Positions 1 through 13,144 of a stretch of 64,000 nucleotides of DNA are shown one piece after another. The position numbers and the translations under genes are program-made. Below the pieces are notes generated by a model. The model made no database searches and was not told the DNA's origin. It worked only from the letters and a program-made list of their open reading frames with translations. Position 1 is the stretch's first letter, and every line of letters begins with the position of its first letter. Origin of the DNA: Struthidea cinerea (lineage: Eukaryota; Chordata; Aves; Passeriformes; Corcoracidae); NCBI GenBank assembly GCA_013397865.1, contig VZTI01004043.1, positions 62,001-126,000 on the forward strand, written 5' to 3'.

Positions 1-2604
1 TATGAAGAGAATAATAAAAAACACAGCATACAAGAATCAGAACAAGATAATTATACTGTCATTTTTAGTAATTTAGTGTCAACAATAAGTTATTATTTAA
101 TGTTCTTCAGAAATTGGATTGTGCATCATGAAATAAATATATAGCCACCAAAACAGAGAATGAGTGGAAGAAAACTGAGGAAAGTATATGTACATAGGCA
201 TCCTCTATTCAGAATTTAATCATGTTGAATTTGCTTTCTAGCATATAGTCACATAAGCTAACTTAATGTTCTACCTTACTGAAAAGGAAAGAATAGTTCC
301 AGTCAAAAGAAAGTATCTCTGGAATTTTTACTTAAAAAAATCTGTCTTCTTCTGAGACAGAATAAAACCACATAAATCTTTCTGTAACCATCAGCAAAAA
401 ATTGAGATGGTGTTCCTACAATCATTCTCAATTTCTTTTGGTTTCTTATGGTGTTTTAATACATAGTGCTTTAATTTGTGTTTTAATACATTGTAGTTTA
501 GATTTCCTACTTTGCTGGTAAAAGAGATATCTCACACATTTTTTAAAACACGATGGTATAAAATTTCTGTGTCCATGTCAGAAACTTCCCTTTAGCAGGA
601 AATGGACATATTCAAAAGAGTCACCATGAAATATATGAGCAGTATTTCATTTTTTATATGCATTCTTTCCATCTGGCAATTGTAAAATTTAGATAAAAAT
701 TGCACGTCAAAATCACAATAGAAAGTAGACTTCAAGGATTTTGGAGAATCCTTTAGTGTAGGCCTGACTTAAAGAGTTTTAGTTTCTAACCAAAAGAATT
801 GTCCAAGAACCAAAGAACTGGTAAAGCTGCAAAAGAAACGTACCAGGATAAAATGGACTTGCTGATTTGTGTTTAGTCCAACACAAATATGTATTTATAA
901 TTATTCTCCAGGGGTTCACATACAAGCAGTGAAGTGCGACAATGTTTTAATTCACTGGTGGATGCAGTAGTTAAAAATTAATTATTTTAAATATAGTATG
1001 TCGTGCAAATCAAAGTCAAACATCATCTTTCATGTTTCACCTCTGAAAAAGAAGCAAACTGCAATATTTTTAAAAAAGGTTCTTAATAAAATATTCAAAA
1101 CTTCATTTTAAATGTTTTAAAAGTATTTTTTACTGAAATAATGCATATTGATAATTAAAAATGTGTGGGCTTTTGGTTTCATTAAGAATTTTTTTTTAAA
1201 TAAATGAACTTCCCTCAAAAGAAAACTTTTAGGAGCAGAAATTGATAAATTTTGAACAGGTACATTTTGAAGTCTCATTTTTCACAGTAAAAAATTGTAG
1301 GTGGCATAGTGCAGCAAATATTCCCAACTGTGATACTGTTTAACACAGAGCCATGTTTTCTGCTAAATGAATTTTGGGACTGGCATGCAGAGAAGAGGGA
1401 GGGCTATGACCAGTAATGTCATCTGTTTACACAGTACACTATCCTCTTCTTATTTTAAAGTCTGATGGATTTTCAGTAGTCTCATACACAAGATATTTTA
1501 AAATACGTATTTTGCTCATTTTAACGTGTTCCAAACTGCACATTCAATTAAATTGAAGGCAATGATGTCACAGCTGCTGTGCTGCCTGAAATAAAAACTA
1601 AAAAATTACTGAGTTAGAGTTGTTCACATTTAGGGGGTGCATGTATAAACAGAAGAATTCTATCTGCTGTCTCTGAATGTTCATATATCTTTTGTTCATG
1701 TGCAGGCCACAGTGAATGCTAAGCTTGAAACCAGTAATTTGTTTGTTTCAAATACATTTTTCATTATTCTGTAGAGGTAAGAATTTTAAAAAAGAAGGAA
1801 TAGATTTCTGTCAGCTATATGTACCTCCAAGTTCATGAATTCCATTAAACCCACATAAACACACATGCATATAAATGAATATATTTAAAAGAATCCTCAG
1901 TTTTGTATATATATTTCTTTTTGTTTTATACTGCATGTGAGGAGATTAAAAATAAATGAGGTAATATGGTAATATTTTCATGCATCCAAGCAAAGCTAGT
2001 TTGTAGTTATTTCAAAAGTGATGAAGGTCTAAGTCATTAAATTCTGAATATGTGACAATCAGTGATTTATACAGGTAGGTATTCAGAGATATATAAGCAT
2101 TTAACATTTGATAAAATGCCATTACATGACTGGCATTCATAATGACTTATTCCCTGTTTATTTGCTGTGTAAATGTGTAATGCAATATAATAACGGGATA
2201 ATTTCAGGTAATGATGAAATAATAAGCTTGAGTAATGAAGTCATAACAGTATAGACTTGCATGTGTGCTTTTAGAACTAGCGGAAATGTTTTTTTGTTCC
2301 CAGATGCTGAGTTGTTAATGTTCTCATTATTGTCTTAGTATTTTAGCAGCTTGTTTAGCCAAGGCAGAGGGCTGTCCCCAGGAAGATCATTCTGCTTCCT
2401 CCTGCTGCAAAGATGGCAGAGACTCTACAGGTGTGTGCACAGAGCAGGTGAGAGATGAGCTCACACACACCAGAAATCTGGATTATGCTCCTTGGAAGGG
2501 CTCTGTGGTGTCAGCACCAGTGACCTGAGGTTGTGGTGCCTGGTGGCAGGAGCTTTACAGGCCAGCATTTTTCCAACCAGGCACTTGGCCATTATGGATT
2601 GTAA
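1..2604. other. AT-rich unique DNA, no gene seen
   Basis: No open frame of note and no repeat that I recognise. The base composition is strongly AT-rich with many short A and T runs. A GC-richer patch begins near 2340 but resembles neither a CR1 nor an LTR. It could be intron or intergenic DNA. Confidence 0.6.
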
Positions 2605-2625
2605 TTTTTTTTTTTTTTTTTTTTT
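2605..2625. repeat. T21 homopolymer
   Basis: An uninterrupted run of 21 T. It is the longest pure homopolymer I found in the window and is probably variable in length between individuals. Confidence 0.95.
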
Positions 2626-3789
2626 GGAAACACCTCCTCTCAAAAAATAGTTGCTAGGTCTCTTGTGTGGGAATCCAGCTTCCATGTTACACTTTCTTGT
2701 GTTGTTGTGAGTGGGCTGTTATCAGATAATAAAAATGAAATGTAAGTGGTCTGTCAGTTCACCACATGTAGGGAAAAATATAATGATTGCAATAATGCAA
2801 GCCCGTCGTTCCACTTTCTATTACTGTAGTTTATAGACACAGTGAATTATTCAGTGAGACTTAACCTCCCTCTACTGCACACGTTTGAAACTTGCCAGTT
2901 GCATCTTCGAATATCAGAAGTCAATTTTTCACACTTAAATTGATTGAAACACATTGTCCACTGTGCATCTTTTTTTTTTTTTCTTTCCTTTTTTAACTTT
3001 TTTTAGATAATTCTTCATGGATAAATAACTTGCAGAGTAAAAAGCAATTCTCAGTAACATTGAACTCCCGGCTTACCAATTCATTTTGGTGTCCCTGGGG
3101 AATGTTCTAATGTCTTTCAGACTAAGTTTTTGTAATAAAGCCTTTTGTCAGCCAACATGTTGATGACAGACTGTGCACAACTTATTGGCACGACCCTGTA
3201 TTTGCTGCCTCTCCCAGTTATACAAATTTTATGTTGGGATTTAACACAGAACTCCTATTGAAATACAATGTATGTCATACTGTGATACATAAAAGCTCTA
3301 GTCAGGGACCAGGACCCTGTGCTCATTTAATGAGAACTTCATGTATACAAACCCAAATAGCCTGCAGTGCTTTGAAGCTCATGACGAGTTACTTTCTAGT
3401 GGCACGAGAGAGGAAATAATGGCAGTGGTTTGGTTTTCCAGCTCCTACCTCTGTTGACATAGCAAGTGTTAGAGCATTGTAGCTTTTTCATGTAGGGAGT
3501 TCTCAGCCCAAGCTGATGAGGTTTCAGTTTGGGATGCCACAGTCCAGTAGTGGTGAGCCCCTGGCAGGGAGGAACCCATGTCATGGTAGTACGATATTGT
3601 CTGTCTTTCTGTCAGCTGTTTGTTTCAGTCCTTACCATAGTCACGCTTTCGGTCCTGGGCTCTGCATCTCACCATGTTTTTCTGTCTCCCTGAAACATTC
3701 TTTTGCATGAAGATCATGTCATTGCCCACCCTCCACATGCAATTTTAAATTCCATCTACAAAAAACATACATTGTTTAAATTTATAAAA
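2626..3789. other. Unique DNA, no gene seen
   Basis: Contains a second T-rich stretch (about 2970-3005). Short open frames occur on both strands near 3230-3710 but have no recognisable domains, overlap one another and carry no splice or codon signal that I can support. Confidence 0.55.
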
Positions 3790-4192
3790 TTATAGAATAA
3801 CCTGAGTTGGAAGGAGCCCACAGGGATCATTGAGTCCAACTCCTGGCCCTGCACAGGATACCCCAAGAATTCCACCATGTGCCTGAGAGTGTTTTCCAGA
3901 CTCTTCTTGGACTCTGTCATGTTTGGTGCTGTGACCACCTCCCTGTGAGCCTGTTCCAGTGCCCAGCCACCCTCTGGATGAAGAATCTTTTCCTAATATC
4001 CAACCTACACCTTCCCTGAAACTTCAGGCCATGCCCCCTAGTCCTGTCAGTGGTCACCAAAGAGCAGAGATCAGTGCCTGCCCCTCCTCTTCCCCTCTTG
4101 AAGAAGATGCAGGCAGTGATGAGGTCTAGCCTCAATCTCGTCTTCTCCAGGCTGAACAGACAAAGTCACTTCATCCACTTCATCTAGCTGGG
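3790..4192 (-). mobile_element. CR1 LINE fragment, old
   Basis: A 3' fragment of a CR1 non-LTR retrotransposon in reverse orientation. The element's 3' end is at the low coordinate (TAGAATAACCTGAGTTGGAA, then GTCCAACTCCTGGCCCTGC) and its more 5' part ends near the reversed CTCCAGGCTGAAC motif. Minus-strand translation shows the CR1 ORF2 C-terminal signature (TDRTRGHGLKF, then RLDIRKRFF), interrupted and truncated, so it is dead. Several differences from other copies here suggest an older subfamily. CR1 elements are 5'-truncated on insertion, which fits the short length. Confidence 0.93.
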
Positions 4193-4194
4193 AT

Positions 4195-5380
4195 TTTTTT
4201 TTCTCTAGGTTTTTTTCTTTCACTATCAAGTTTTGTGAGAGTCCACATATGTCTAATATCCAGTTCAAAAGCAAAGTAAGAGTGGCAGCTATTTGGTTTC
4301 CCTTTGTTCAAGCCAAAGTTCAGTGCAAAACCTGTTGCTTAATTTTCTACTAAGGTTCACAGCACATAGAATGTAAACCCATAATTATTTTATCTCTACT
4401 TTCCCCCATAATACCTCTCCCCCAAATGAACTAATTTTGTTAAAGAGTTTTTAAAATGTTTTTGTGACTGTTACATGTTGCTATTACTTGTCGCATAAAT
4501 GGCTATACTACTTTGGCCTATAACTACTTGCCAAGAACTGTTTGTCTTCTGGTGGCAAATATTTTACATCCATTTTGTTTTCTGGTACTGATCATAATCC
4601 TCTATTTCTGCAGTTACTGGGACCAGCAGATAACTTGATGTTAAGACTCCTACTGATAATTTGGCATCTGTTTTCTTCTCTCTTTCTCCCTGCCCCCATC
4701 TCCTTTTGCATCCTTTAAAGTGATGTATTTTATTGACTGTTTTGGCAGACCTCACTATCTTTGTTGTTGTGTTGTTTTTTTTATGCAGCCTAACCATTAT
4801 TAATCTGTTGGACCTTCGTGGTGCTGGTCCTTTCTTTAAATCCATGCTTATCTTAAAATCTGGTCTGACCAGGGTCTGATGTTGATAGTTTTGCTACTTG
4901 CAATTTCTCCTATGCTTTTAATATCTGTTCTTCATTTCCAGAAGTTCTTGGGTCACCTATTTTACAGTTCCTAATTCTGGTCTGAGATTCAACCTGGATC
5001 AGGCTCAAATCCACTAAACTTTGGGACACAGCTTGTGCCTACATTTTGTGCTCAATTGAATAATTTTAGCTCCCTCTGTAGTTGGTTGAAAAACAATTTA
5101 CAAGTCTCTAGACCAACTTTGTGTTTTCCTAATATGCTTTCCTAAATCCGTCTTCATTGGCTACCACACAACTTTGAACACTTGGACAATTTAGCTTTGG
5201 TGTCCTAAATATAGGCATCAAGCTGGGCACAATGGATTCCACCTTTACCATATGCTCTCACATTCTTCTATAACTATTTGTCACCTCTGGTAGCTACTGG
5301 AATCCCCTCCTCCCAAAATTCATGTCTGTCCAAATACTGTCTTTCCAGTGATTTAATCATTGTTTTGTTTAATATTTTTG
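4195..5380. other. Unique DNA, no gene seen
   Basis: AT-rich DNA without recognisable repeats. A 93-codon minus-strand open frame (4564-4845) has low-complexity Lys-rich sequence and no family resemblance. Confidence 0.55.
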
Positions 5381-5384
5381 TCCT

Positions 5385-5482
5385 TTTTGTTGTTGTTATT
5401 GTTGGTTGGGGTTTTTTTTGTTGTTGTTGGGTTTTTTTGTTTGTTTGGTTTGGTTTGGTTTGGTTTGGTTTGGGTTTTTTTG
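5385..5482 (+). repeat. G/T-rich low-complexity tract with (GTTTG)n array
   Basis: Mixed TTG and T-run sequence that resolves at about 5443-5476 into repeated GGTTT units ending in GGG. Four or more regularly spaced GG pairs could in principle form a two-layer G-quadruplex. The open frame across it encodes only Trp/Phe/Gly/Val-rich sequence and is an artefact of the repeat. Confidence 0.9.
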
Positions 5483-7559
5483 TTCCTTACTTTAGTTTCT
5501 GTTCAGTCTTCCTGAAATTACTTTGTTCCATTACTTGTTTGCTGAAGGCTTCTGGTAATTTCTTACTGTGTTTTGAATTGCTTTCTTAAATATTATTTAT
5601 CTGCTTTGCAGTAAAACCTCTGTTATCACAAAATGAAGTCTTGAAATGTTTTCCAGTCATAAACACATGGGTCTCCTAGCATATCAAAATTAAATTTGGC
5701 ATTGTTTAGGGTAGACAAAAGAAAGAAGTATCAAAGTTTTCTTTAGATATTAATTAACTTTTTTTGCATAGGTAATTTCAGCCACTGCTGCTGTTATTTC
5801 AGATTTCAGCAGTTAACCATATATAAATTTTAGCACTAGTGATGATCATGACATTTTTACTTTTTTTTTTTTTTATTTCTTTGTGTGATAACTGAATCAG
5901 GCATCACTATTTCAGAAGGAGTCTCCCACAGATCTCACTCCATTTGCAGCAATCTTTTTAGACTGTACAGATAGTGCTGTCCATGCAGAAAGAGGGAAAA
6001 AAAAAAGGGGATTTTTTCCCCCTCTATTTTCTGGCCTAAATAAAAAGCTGTCTCAAACACAATAGAAGGGAGGGAAAAAATCCCATAACTCTTCTGGGCT
6101 TATATTTAATTTATCTTGGATGAACTTTATACAAGTTTTTATGCTGCTGAATTGCACATTTTAAAATATCATCGTTTGTACATTTACAGCTGAATATATT
6201 ACTACTTGCTGGAAAAGAGCCCAGATGATTGAAGTGAGCAAATTAAGTTGTAATTTGCTATTACCTATACTTTCATTTCTATCTCAGTTAAAAGCATAAT
6301 ATTACAGTTCCATGTTAAAGTTCTAAATTTTAGATCAAATCATGGGGATGCATGAATTATACCCACATACATAGTTGAAAAATAAATGTTGTTTTAAGCA
6401 TTGAAAGCCTATCTTTGTTGAAGTTTACATATGCTAGAAACTGCAACAAAGTTAAATTCTGCAGACACACTTCTGACAGAAAATTCCTCAAATGTTCTCC
6501 ACCCAGTCAGTCCACTTCAGAAATAAGTAATTTCAAACACATAAGTAGATGTGGTTACTTGTATTTCAAAATACTTTTGAATGCCCAGATGTTGATGAAA
6601 CAGGGAGTTTATAGGGGGAAAAAAAAGAAAAAAAGAGACAGAAAGAGATTACATCAAAATAAACATTTAAAAATCATAAACAGGAAGTTATTCAATTTTC
6701 CAAATTCATTTTATTTATTCATTTAATAAGATTCTGGAAATTTGCCCATTGAGAACAGATAAAATCTCACAGTTTCTCTGCTAGACACAGCATTTATGTG
6801 TCTCTGCTACTAATTTCACTGAAGCCATTTTGCATGCGCAATATATCTGACCAAGTGTTTTCCCAGGCACAGCTCCTTTCTGATGCAGTCCATTTGAAGC
6901 ACTGTGCTATCAAACCTTCATATTTACTTTAAAAAGTCCTTCAGAAAAAAAGCAATTCATGACATAGCTATTATTTTATGATACTTCCTGTACTGTCTGA
7001 AGTGATAATGTGATTCAATTTCAAAGCATTTTATACATGAGCTGGTGATTGCACAAAATGTAATTTCTTTTTGATTCGTGAGCACAAAAGTATGCATTTT
7101 TCTTATAGCCTTTCACACTGTTCTTTAGAGATGCGATAATTTTACTAAATTTTAGTTAACAATGCTTGGTTAGATGGCCCTTCCATTTCCAAAATAACTT
7201 GGAAACATGCACAGTTACGGATAGGTAATCTGCAAAGTGAATGCTGCTGCACTTTGTCAGTGACGAACCCCAGGGGACAGATCACCTGTGTTCTTCCTGG
7301 AGTACATTAACACAAGTCAAACTTGTCAAGGATTATTACCACTGAATATATTCCTACTTACTGGGAGAGAGTCCAAGGCGCTGAAAACCATAATAAGCAT
7401 ATTATTTGTTAATAGCCGATGTTTTTAAATTAAAGAAATAAGAGGGGCCATTATGGAAGTTCCATTTCGAAGTCACCAATTTAAAGCTGGAACACAGGCA
7501 TTTATGTCTGTATTTTGTCCATATACCAACAGCCCTGAATATACTGGAATGGACACAAA
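5483..7559. other. Unique DNA, no gene seen
   Basis: AT-rich sequence with a T14 run at 5861-5874. A 103-codon frame at 6415-6726 ends in Lys-rich low-complexity sequence and is not recognisable as a protein. No LINE or LTR signature seen. Confidence 0.55.
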
Positions 7560-7726
7560 GAAGGATTGGAATGCGGTACCCAGGAGGTAGTGGAGTCACC
7601 ATCCCTGGAGCAGCTCACGGAATGACTGGACATGGCACTCAGTGCCATGCTCTGGTTGATAAGGTTGGACTTGATGATCTTGGAGGTCTTTTCCAACCTA
7701 AATTGTGCCATGATGCTGTGTTATGA
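7560..7726 (+). mobile_element. CR1 LINE 3' end, short
   Basis: The last ~165 bp of a CR1 in forward orientation. Diagnostic words in order are GTAGTGGAGTCACCATCCCTG, GACTGGACATGGCACTCAGT, GGTTGGACTTGATGATCTTG and TCTTTTCCAACCT, followed by a worn terminal ATGATGCTGTG. It is severely 5'-truncated with no coding capacity left. It belongs to the same broad subfamily as the minus-strand copy at 50300. Confidence 0.92.
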
Positions 7727-10102
7727 GAAAGCTGCACTCTGAGCATTTACCGTCTAAGCCCTTTCTGATGAAGACACTTTAAGAGAAAGAATTTCACTAA
7801 AGCCCAAGTTATTTGACGTCTTACAGTGGGGACTTACAACAGGCTCTTATAAAAGCAAACCCATGGTGCCACATTTAGCTTCATATCCTGCCCATAACTT
7901 TGCAAAAACAATAATTATGAAATATTGTTGTGATTTCTGAGGAACTCTTGTACAAGATACAATTCATAATAGATGCTTGAATTACTAAATTATTATGTGA
8001 TCAAGAGTCAGTAACATAGTAAAATGGATGACGAATTACACTTTAATTACTGGGAACACTTCTCTTTGAACTCCAAGAGTTTTGGATTGAAGACTATATG
8101 AAATTGTATTCAAAATAATAGAAATATACATTGTATTTACAACTTCTGTTGCCCTAATTGCTACATATATTTTTATTATATATATCTATTATATAATAAA
8201 TGTATATAAAACTATGCAAAGTATAGAAAATTGATAAAACATATTTATTTGGTTTAACAAGGGTTAAACTGATGCAAGATTTTAGGAGAAACTGATTTTG
8301 CTTTTCTCTTAAAATACATAAACTGCAGTATTAATGGCTAAACAGAGCATGGCTTCAGACACCAGATGATTCAAAAGAGCTAAAAGCATCAGTAAGTGTA
8401 GGTCTCACTGGCGGGTCTCACCGAGAGCAAAATGTTCTTATTGCATCTTCATTGTACATACCTTACTCTCGCAAATGAATCTTCAAGCACTTAAGTGTTC
8501 AGATACTCTTAGGCATTCAGAGATGACACAAAATATCTTGGTATACTGTCAATTCTCCACCATCTCTTTCTAGCTGAAGCTGTCGTCACTTTGGCTTCCT
8601 TTCCTCTTCTTTGGCTCTGGGGATGGAGCAGCTCCTGGGCAGCTGGCAGGGGCTGTGCTGAGCGTGAATAGAGGACAACCAGGTTCCTGGCAGCCTTTTT
8701 TCTCTTACTATGAATGTTTTTGTTCTGTCCAGCTGCCAATTTTCCAAAATACTCAGAAATGTAACAACATTTTAAATTTAAGTTCTGTGGAGAGAAAACC
8801 ATCAGTGAATGAATAAACCAGGATATGAAATTGATGAGTAGAAACCCATGCCATTTTAGTTCAGAGGTATTCCTGGGTAGAAAATCCAAACAGAGGCTAC
8901 AAGGAAGGGTCTCTTCACTCCTGAATGAAGAGGAAAGCTTACACAAAACAAGGTAGAAACCTGTGGTTATGGAGGTGTAGTAGTTGGAGATCACTTACAA
9001 AAGAATTATCCTCCAAAAGTAGCCAGGGCTGTGCAACACAGACCGCGCTAATGGGAAAATTTCCATTCACAGTTTGCTGAATGAAGAAACGAGATGGAGA
9101 TCTGATTTTTTGTCTCTTTTTTGTCTCTGTAGTACATATTTGATTGTGTATGTGTACACAGATTGCTTTGTAAATGGTCATAAAGGTACTTCCTTGAGTA
9201 AAGGGATATGAACTACCCTCCAAAACAAGACTGGACTGCATCTATTTTCACAGGATTTGTCAGAAGTGACTTCAGAGAGCCTCAGTTTGATAGAGCTTTG
9301 CTCAATACTCTGGAAGAAATTGTCTCTTGCTAATGCCCCAGTCAGGTGACTTCATCACCACCAAAATGAAAATGGTGTTCCTTTTTAACAGGGCACAATT
9401 TGAATTGAAGCTTAAAACATGGCAAGTGCTTATTATTCCTACTTATCAATCAAAAGAGCTGTTGCATTAGCTCACTTACAGACTTTTAAACAAAAGCAAA
9501 CAAAAAATGCCGACTTTGCTTTATCAACTGAGATTTTTCTGCATGCATGAAAACTGAGAAACCCCAGCTATCCTCCTTAAATTGCCAAATCTGCACATGC
9601 TTTATATTTTGCTAAAATTTCTGTGTTGATAGTGCCCCTTGAGAATACCCTTAGTAGTATTTCCAGGTGAAATTTCTTATTTCTGTTGCCAGAAAAACTG
9701 TGAAAGGGGTGGAATTAGCTACTTCTGAATAAATTGGACCATATAGTTGAACAAGCAGGCCATCACCAGGTTGGTAGCTACCTCCTTTCATCAACTTTTA
9801 TATGGATGCATTGTTGTCGTGTGTCTTTCCTGGAAGATGGAAGCAGTGCTGTTAGAGGTATGACCACTCTTCCAGCAGTAAGGAGCTGAGGTTGAAAATG
9901 GAAATAAATACTGTGTCTAGAAAGGAAAGTCACACCGGGTTTGCCTCAAACCAGAATTTCTGATTCCTGCCTTTGTGTGGCACAAAGAAGTGGTTTTGTG
10001 GAGGATTGATCTGTTTAGGAGATAGCTGTCTGGAGTCATGAAAGTGTTTTTAAACAGAAGCAGAATATCAGTTTCTGAATGCAAAGGGTGTATTGCTTTA
10101 GG
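7727..10102. other. Unique DNA, no gene seen
   Basis: Includes an AT dinucleotide-rich stretch around 8165-8215. A 161-codon minus-strand frame (8509-8994) is the longest in the window outside LTR sequence. It has no signal peptide, repeat or domain that I recognise, and a chance origin is more likely. Confidence 0.5.
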
Positions 10103-10607
10103 TGCCGTTTGGGCTAGCTTGGTGTCCCGGCACCTGGCCTTCTCTGCTTGCCTGGGTGGAGGCTGGACGGAGACTGATCTCGGCATGGGAGGATGCGCGA
10201 ATCCCCGGTCGGGTTCGCCTCAACCCCCGATGGTTATAGAGCACAAAGGAGGAAGGAAAAAGGCAGAGGGGGTCTCCGTGGGGGAAGGGGTTTATTGCAG
10301 CGTGGTAGAAACCACGGAGCAATCTGCCAGCCACGTGGTGTGGGGGTCGTTTCGTACCCATACAGCACGGGTGTGGAAAACTTACAGTAGCCAGTAGAAA
10401 GTTAACCAGGTGGTGTTAGAAAGGCAGGGAGAAGGAATTACAGCAAATGGGGTAAGCAGTAGGTGGGGAGAACTGAAGCCAATGGTAAGGCACGGATTAC
10501 AGCTTTTGGGGTGTTCCCTGTAATTTCAGGGGTTCTGAGCTGTAGGAGCCTCAAACCAGAGGACTTTCTGGTCCCCTTGGTTCTGCTGATCATGGCTCAC
10601 TTCAACA
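10103..10607 (-). mobile_element. Solo LTR (family A), endogenous retrovirus
   Basis: A retroviral LTR in reverse orientation. Read on the minus strand it starts TGTTGAAGTGAGCC and ends ACGGCA, giving the standard TG...CA ends. A reversed AATAAA polyadenylation signal lies at 10291-10296. A decayed TATA region (reversed GGGTACGAAACG) lies near 10347-10360, about 60 bp upstream of the signal. It can be aligned end to end by eye with the LTR at 18669-19279, so both belong to one family. The flanking 6-mers TTTAGG and GTGTAC do not match, so no target-site duplication is visible. That could mean mutation, deletion at one edge or past recombination. No gag, pol or env sequence is adjacent. Confidence 0.85.
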
Positions 10608-11444
10608 GTGTACTACTAATCCTGCAATCCTGTGAGAATTTGTCCTATATATTCGGCGGTCTCCACCCCAAAGGTGCTAAGCTTGATCCCTCTGTGAATG
10701 TATTCTTCCCCCAGCCCAGACCTGCATCACTTTGTCTTATCTCCATCAAAGTGCAGTCCAGGGCCTTAGTGAGGATGTGGTAGTCTTCTCTGCAGTTCTT
10801 TTATACACCTTTGCTATAATAGGCAAAAGTCCTTCATTAAGATGTTTAAGCCAGAGATTATAACATTACAGTCTCTGACACAAGTATACCTCTAAAAGCT
10901 TCTATAAGTGTTTGGGAGACTATCTTAAAGGGTCTTAAATACTGGCAGTTGCAGTAATAAGAAAAAAAATTACTGGAATAAATTTAAAGATTCTAAGAAA
11001 AAGGTACAATTTTATTGTAGTAGAAGATAATTTAATCTAAACAGAAATACTAAACTTTTCCATCCTACCTTTGTAGTGTGTGCCTCAGTCAAATATTTAC
11101 TTAAATGTTAATAAATATTTAAATTTTTTTCAGAGAGGAATATAATTTTTTTCAAAGAACAAAAGTCAGGTCTGTAACATTACTGCTTTATGTCTCCAAA
11201 GTATATAAATTCGCTCTGAATATATTTATTATCTGTTTCTGTGTTTTGAAAAGTTGGTAATATCATTTAATAAATCAATTGTTGAGTTCGGAAATGCATG
11301 AGTCACTCTCTTGGAGAGGTTTAAAATACCTTGAAAAGAATGTTATAATTTTTTTTGTTAAGCTCTTAAGAGAAGTGCTAAAACAGGAACCTATGTAAGA
11401 ACAAAGTGCTGGTCTTAGAGTGTATTAAAATACACCTCCATATT
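10608..11444. other. Unique DNA next to LTR, no gene seen
   Basis: This stretch would be internal retroviral sequence if the neighbouring LTR were the 3' LTR of a provirus. No polypurine tract and no retroviral protein motif is visible, so I treat it as host DNA. Confidence 0.5.
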
Positions 11445-11492
11445 AAAAAAAAAAAAAAAAAAGAAAAAAAAGGAAACAAAAAAATTAAAAAG
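11445..11492. repeat. A-rich tract
   Basis: About 18 consecutive A followed by interrupted A runs. It could be mistaken for a retrocopy tail, but no cDNA-like sequence precedes it. Confidence 0.9.
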
Positions 11493-12707
11493 ACCAAGGG
11501 AAGGGCCAAGCATTCTTTTAACTGAACTTTGAACTCAGTACACAATTTGATTCTTAGTGGGTGGAAAAAAATTTGCTAGTATCTTCAATGTGCTTTGCAG
11601 TTGAGTTGCATAGAGTCTAGACAGAAGAATATAACGGATTCAAGTCCACCAGATCAAAAGCTGGGGTATCACCAACTGGCCATTCATGGGAACAACCCCT
11701 TCAGCAAAACCTGAAAAGTTTAGATCTCTTGTTTCTGTAAACACCCCATTTCTCTGTCGTAACTGCACAGGCAGGAGGCCTTTTGCAAAGTCTTTGCTCA
11801 GATCCACATTATCCTCAAACCTGAGGAAATGTATGACATGAATGACCCCTTCATCTAAATAGCTCAGACTATTTTAAAATACTTGGTGCACTGTTGTAAG
11901 TTTGGGCTCTGCTGAGCAGACAGTCCCTGTGCCAACCAGCATTGTGACCTCTATAGCATGCCAGCAAGATAAATACAGAGCTGGTGTCCTCTTATCTTCT
12001 TGGCAAAACCCAAGTTTATTCTTCTACCCTGGAGACTTCACAGTGATTGGAGGGAATAGCTGAGAGGAAATGCTCTCAGGTCTGAGTTGCCATCTCCTGT
12101 GGCTTTTGTTGTACTTGGAGGAGCAAATACCCTTTTAAAATGGTTAACCAAGATCCTAAGAAATAAACATGGGGTTTTGTCAGCATTTTATAGCTCTCTG
12201 TGCACCTGGAATGGAGTGTAAGCAAACAGTTACCTGAGATCAAGGGCTGCATAATAAATCTGGTGTCAGACTTCCCCTTCCTCCACAGAGTTACAGAAAT
12301 TGCAGCCTGTCAGGTCCTTTCAAATAATTTTACAGCATAATGTTTCAGTCAACATTTGGCTGCAGACGAGTTGTTAAAATAAAGCAATAAAGCACAGCAA
12401 TCATAAAACAAGAAAGCTTGATTAAAAAACCCCCCAACCAAACAAAACAGAGTTAGGAGAGCTAAGGTGCAAAATGGTTGAGTTCTAATGCAAGAGTTTT
12501 TTGGGGTGGTGCTTCAAATTTATCCACAGTTCCTGTTTGGAATTTATTCCTTTACTAAGTGCTGTTTTCCATCGCTCTCCTACCACAAACCCCAGCAATA
12601 AAAAGAGGTGGGGGGGGAAAAGGCAGGAAAAAATAGATTGCTTTTCAGTGGAAATGTACACATCATTTTCATGCAAATGTACCTTCTCTGTGCATATTTG
12701 ATGAGCT
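11493..12707. other. Unique DNA, no gene seen
   Basis: No repeat or exon recognised. Short overlapping frames on both strands near 12485-12720 are mutual shadows. Confidence 0.5.
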
Positions 12708-12890
12708 ATTTCACTCACAAAAGATTTTTTCCACTAATTGTTGTATCTGCCACTTATAAAATCTGTTTGCTAAATTACAAAGTCAGCCTTCACTGCGGGT
12801 GTACTGCCAGCCACTTCTTTCACAAAAGATTTTTAGTCTAATTGTTTTATCTGCTGCTTGCTAAATCTGCTTGCTAAATTATACCTTTCA
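12708..12890. repeat. Local tandem duplication, ~105-bp period
   Basis: The word CACAAAAGATTTTT starts at 12716 and again at 12821. Each copy is followed by CTAATTGTT, then TATCTGC, then AAATCTG and TTGCTAAATTA. The two ~70-bp homologous blocks are separated by unrelated sequence containing CTTCACTGCGGG. Several differences between copies show that the duplication is not recent. Confidence 0.8.
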
Positions 12891-13144
12891 TTGAACTTCC
12901 ACCAAGACCTTTTCAGGAAGCCATTAGTAGTTACTGACATACAGAATAGATTATACATCTTGGATTGTGTGAGGGAATCTGAAAGACAGGTGGACAAATA
13001 GTGGATCAGACGGAAAGACTGCATCATAACCAGCTGTAGGATTTTATATGGAAAATGTTGTAATTCATTGAATATCGTTTTAGAAAAATGTGCTTGGTGT
13101 TCCCTAAGAATAATATAGGACCTTACTTTTCATGAAATGACCAA

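Noticed and set aside
2461..2700. Possible processed pseudogene ending at the T21 tract (minus-strand A tail)
   Set aside because: No mRNA-like sequence adjoins the tract and no flanking duplication is visible. Birds also have few processed pseudogenes because CR1 does not use polyA tails.
5443..5476. GGTTT array as interstitial telomere repeat
   Set aside because: Vertebrate telomeres are TTAGGG. This is a simple pentamer/low-complexity repeat.
7231..7259. CAAAGTG...CACTTTG short hairpin, miRNA-like
   Set aside because: The stem is only 7 bp, with no longer pairing around it; far too short for a miRNA precursor.
8509..8994. 161-codon minus-strand open frame
   Set aside because: No domain, signal peptide or family resemblance, and no supporting splice or promoter context. 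Length alone is weak evidence over 64 kb.
10114..10131. TGGTGTCCCGGCACCTGG resembling a primer-binding site
   Set aside because: It lies within the LTR and would be in the wrong orientation for the reverse element. It aligns with U5 sequence of the related LTR at 18669.
10608..10810. Possible internal retroviral sequence next to the minus-strand LTR
   Set aside because: No polypurine tract, no primer-binding site on the correct side and no gag/pol/env-like translation.
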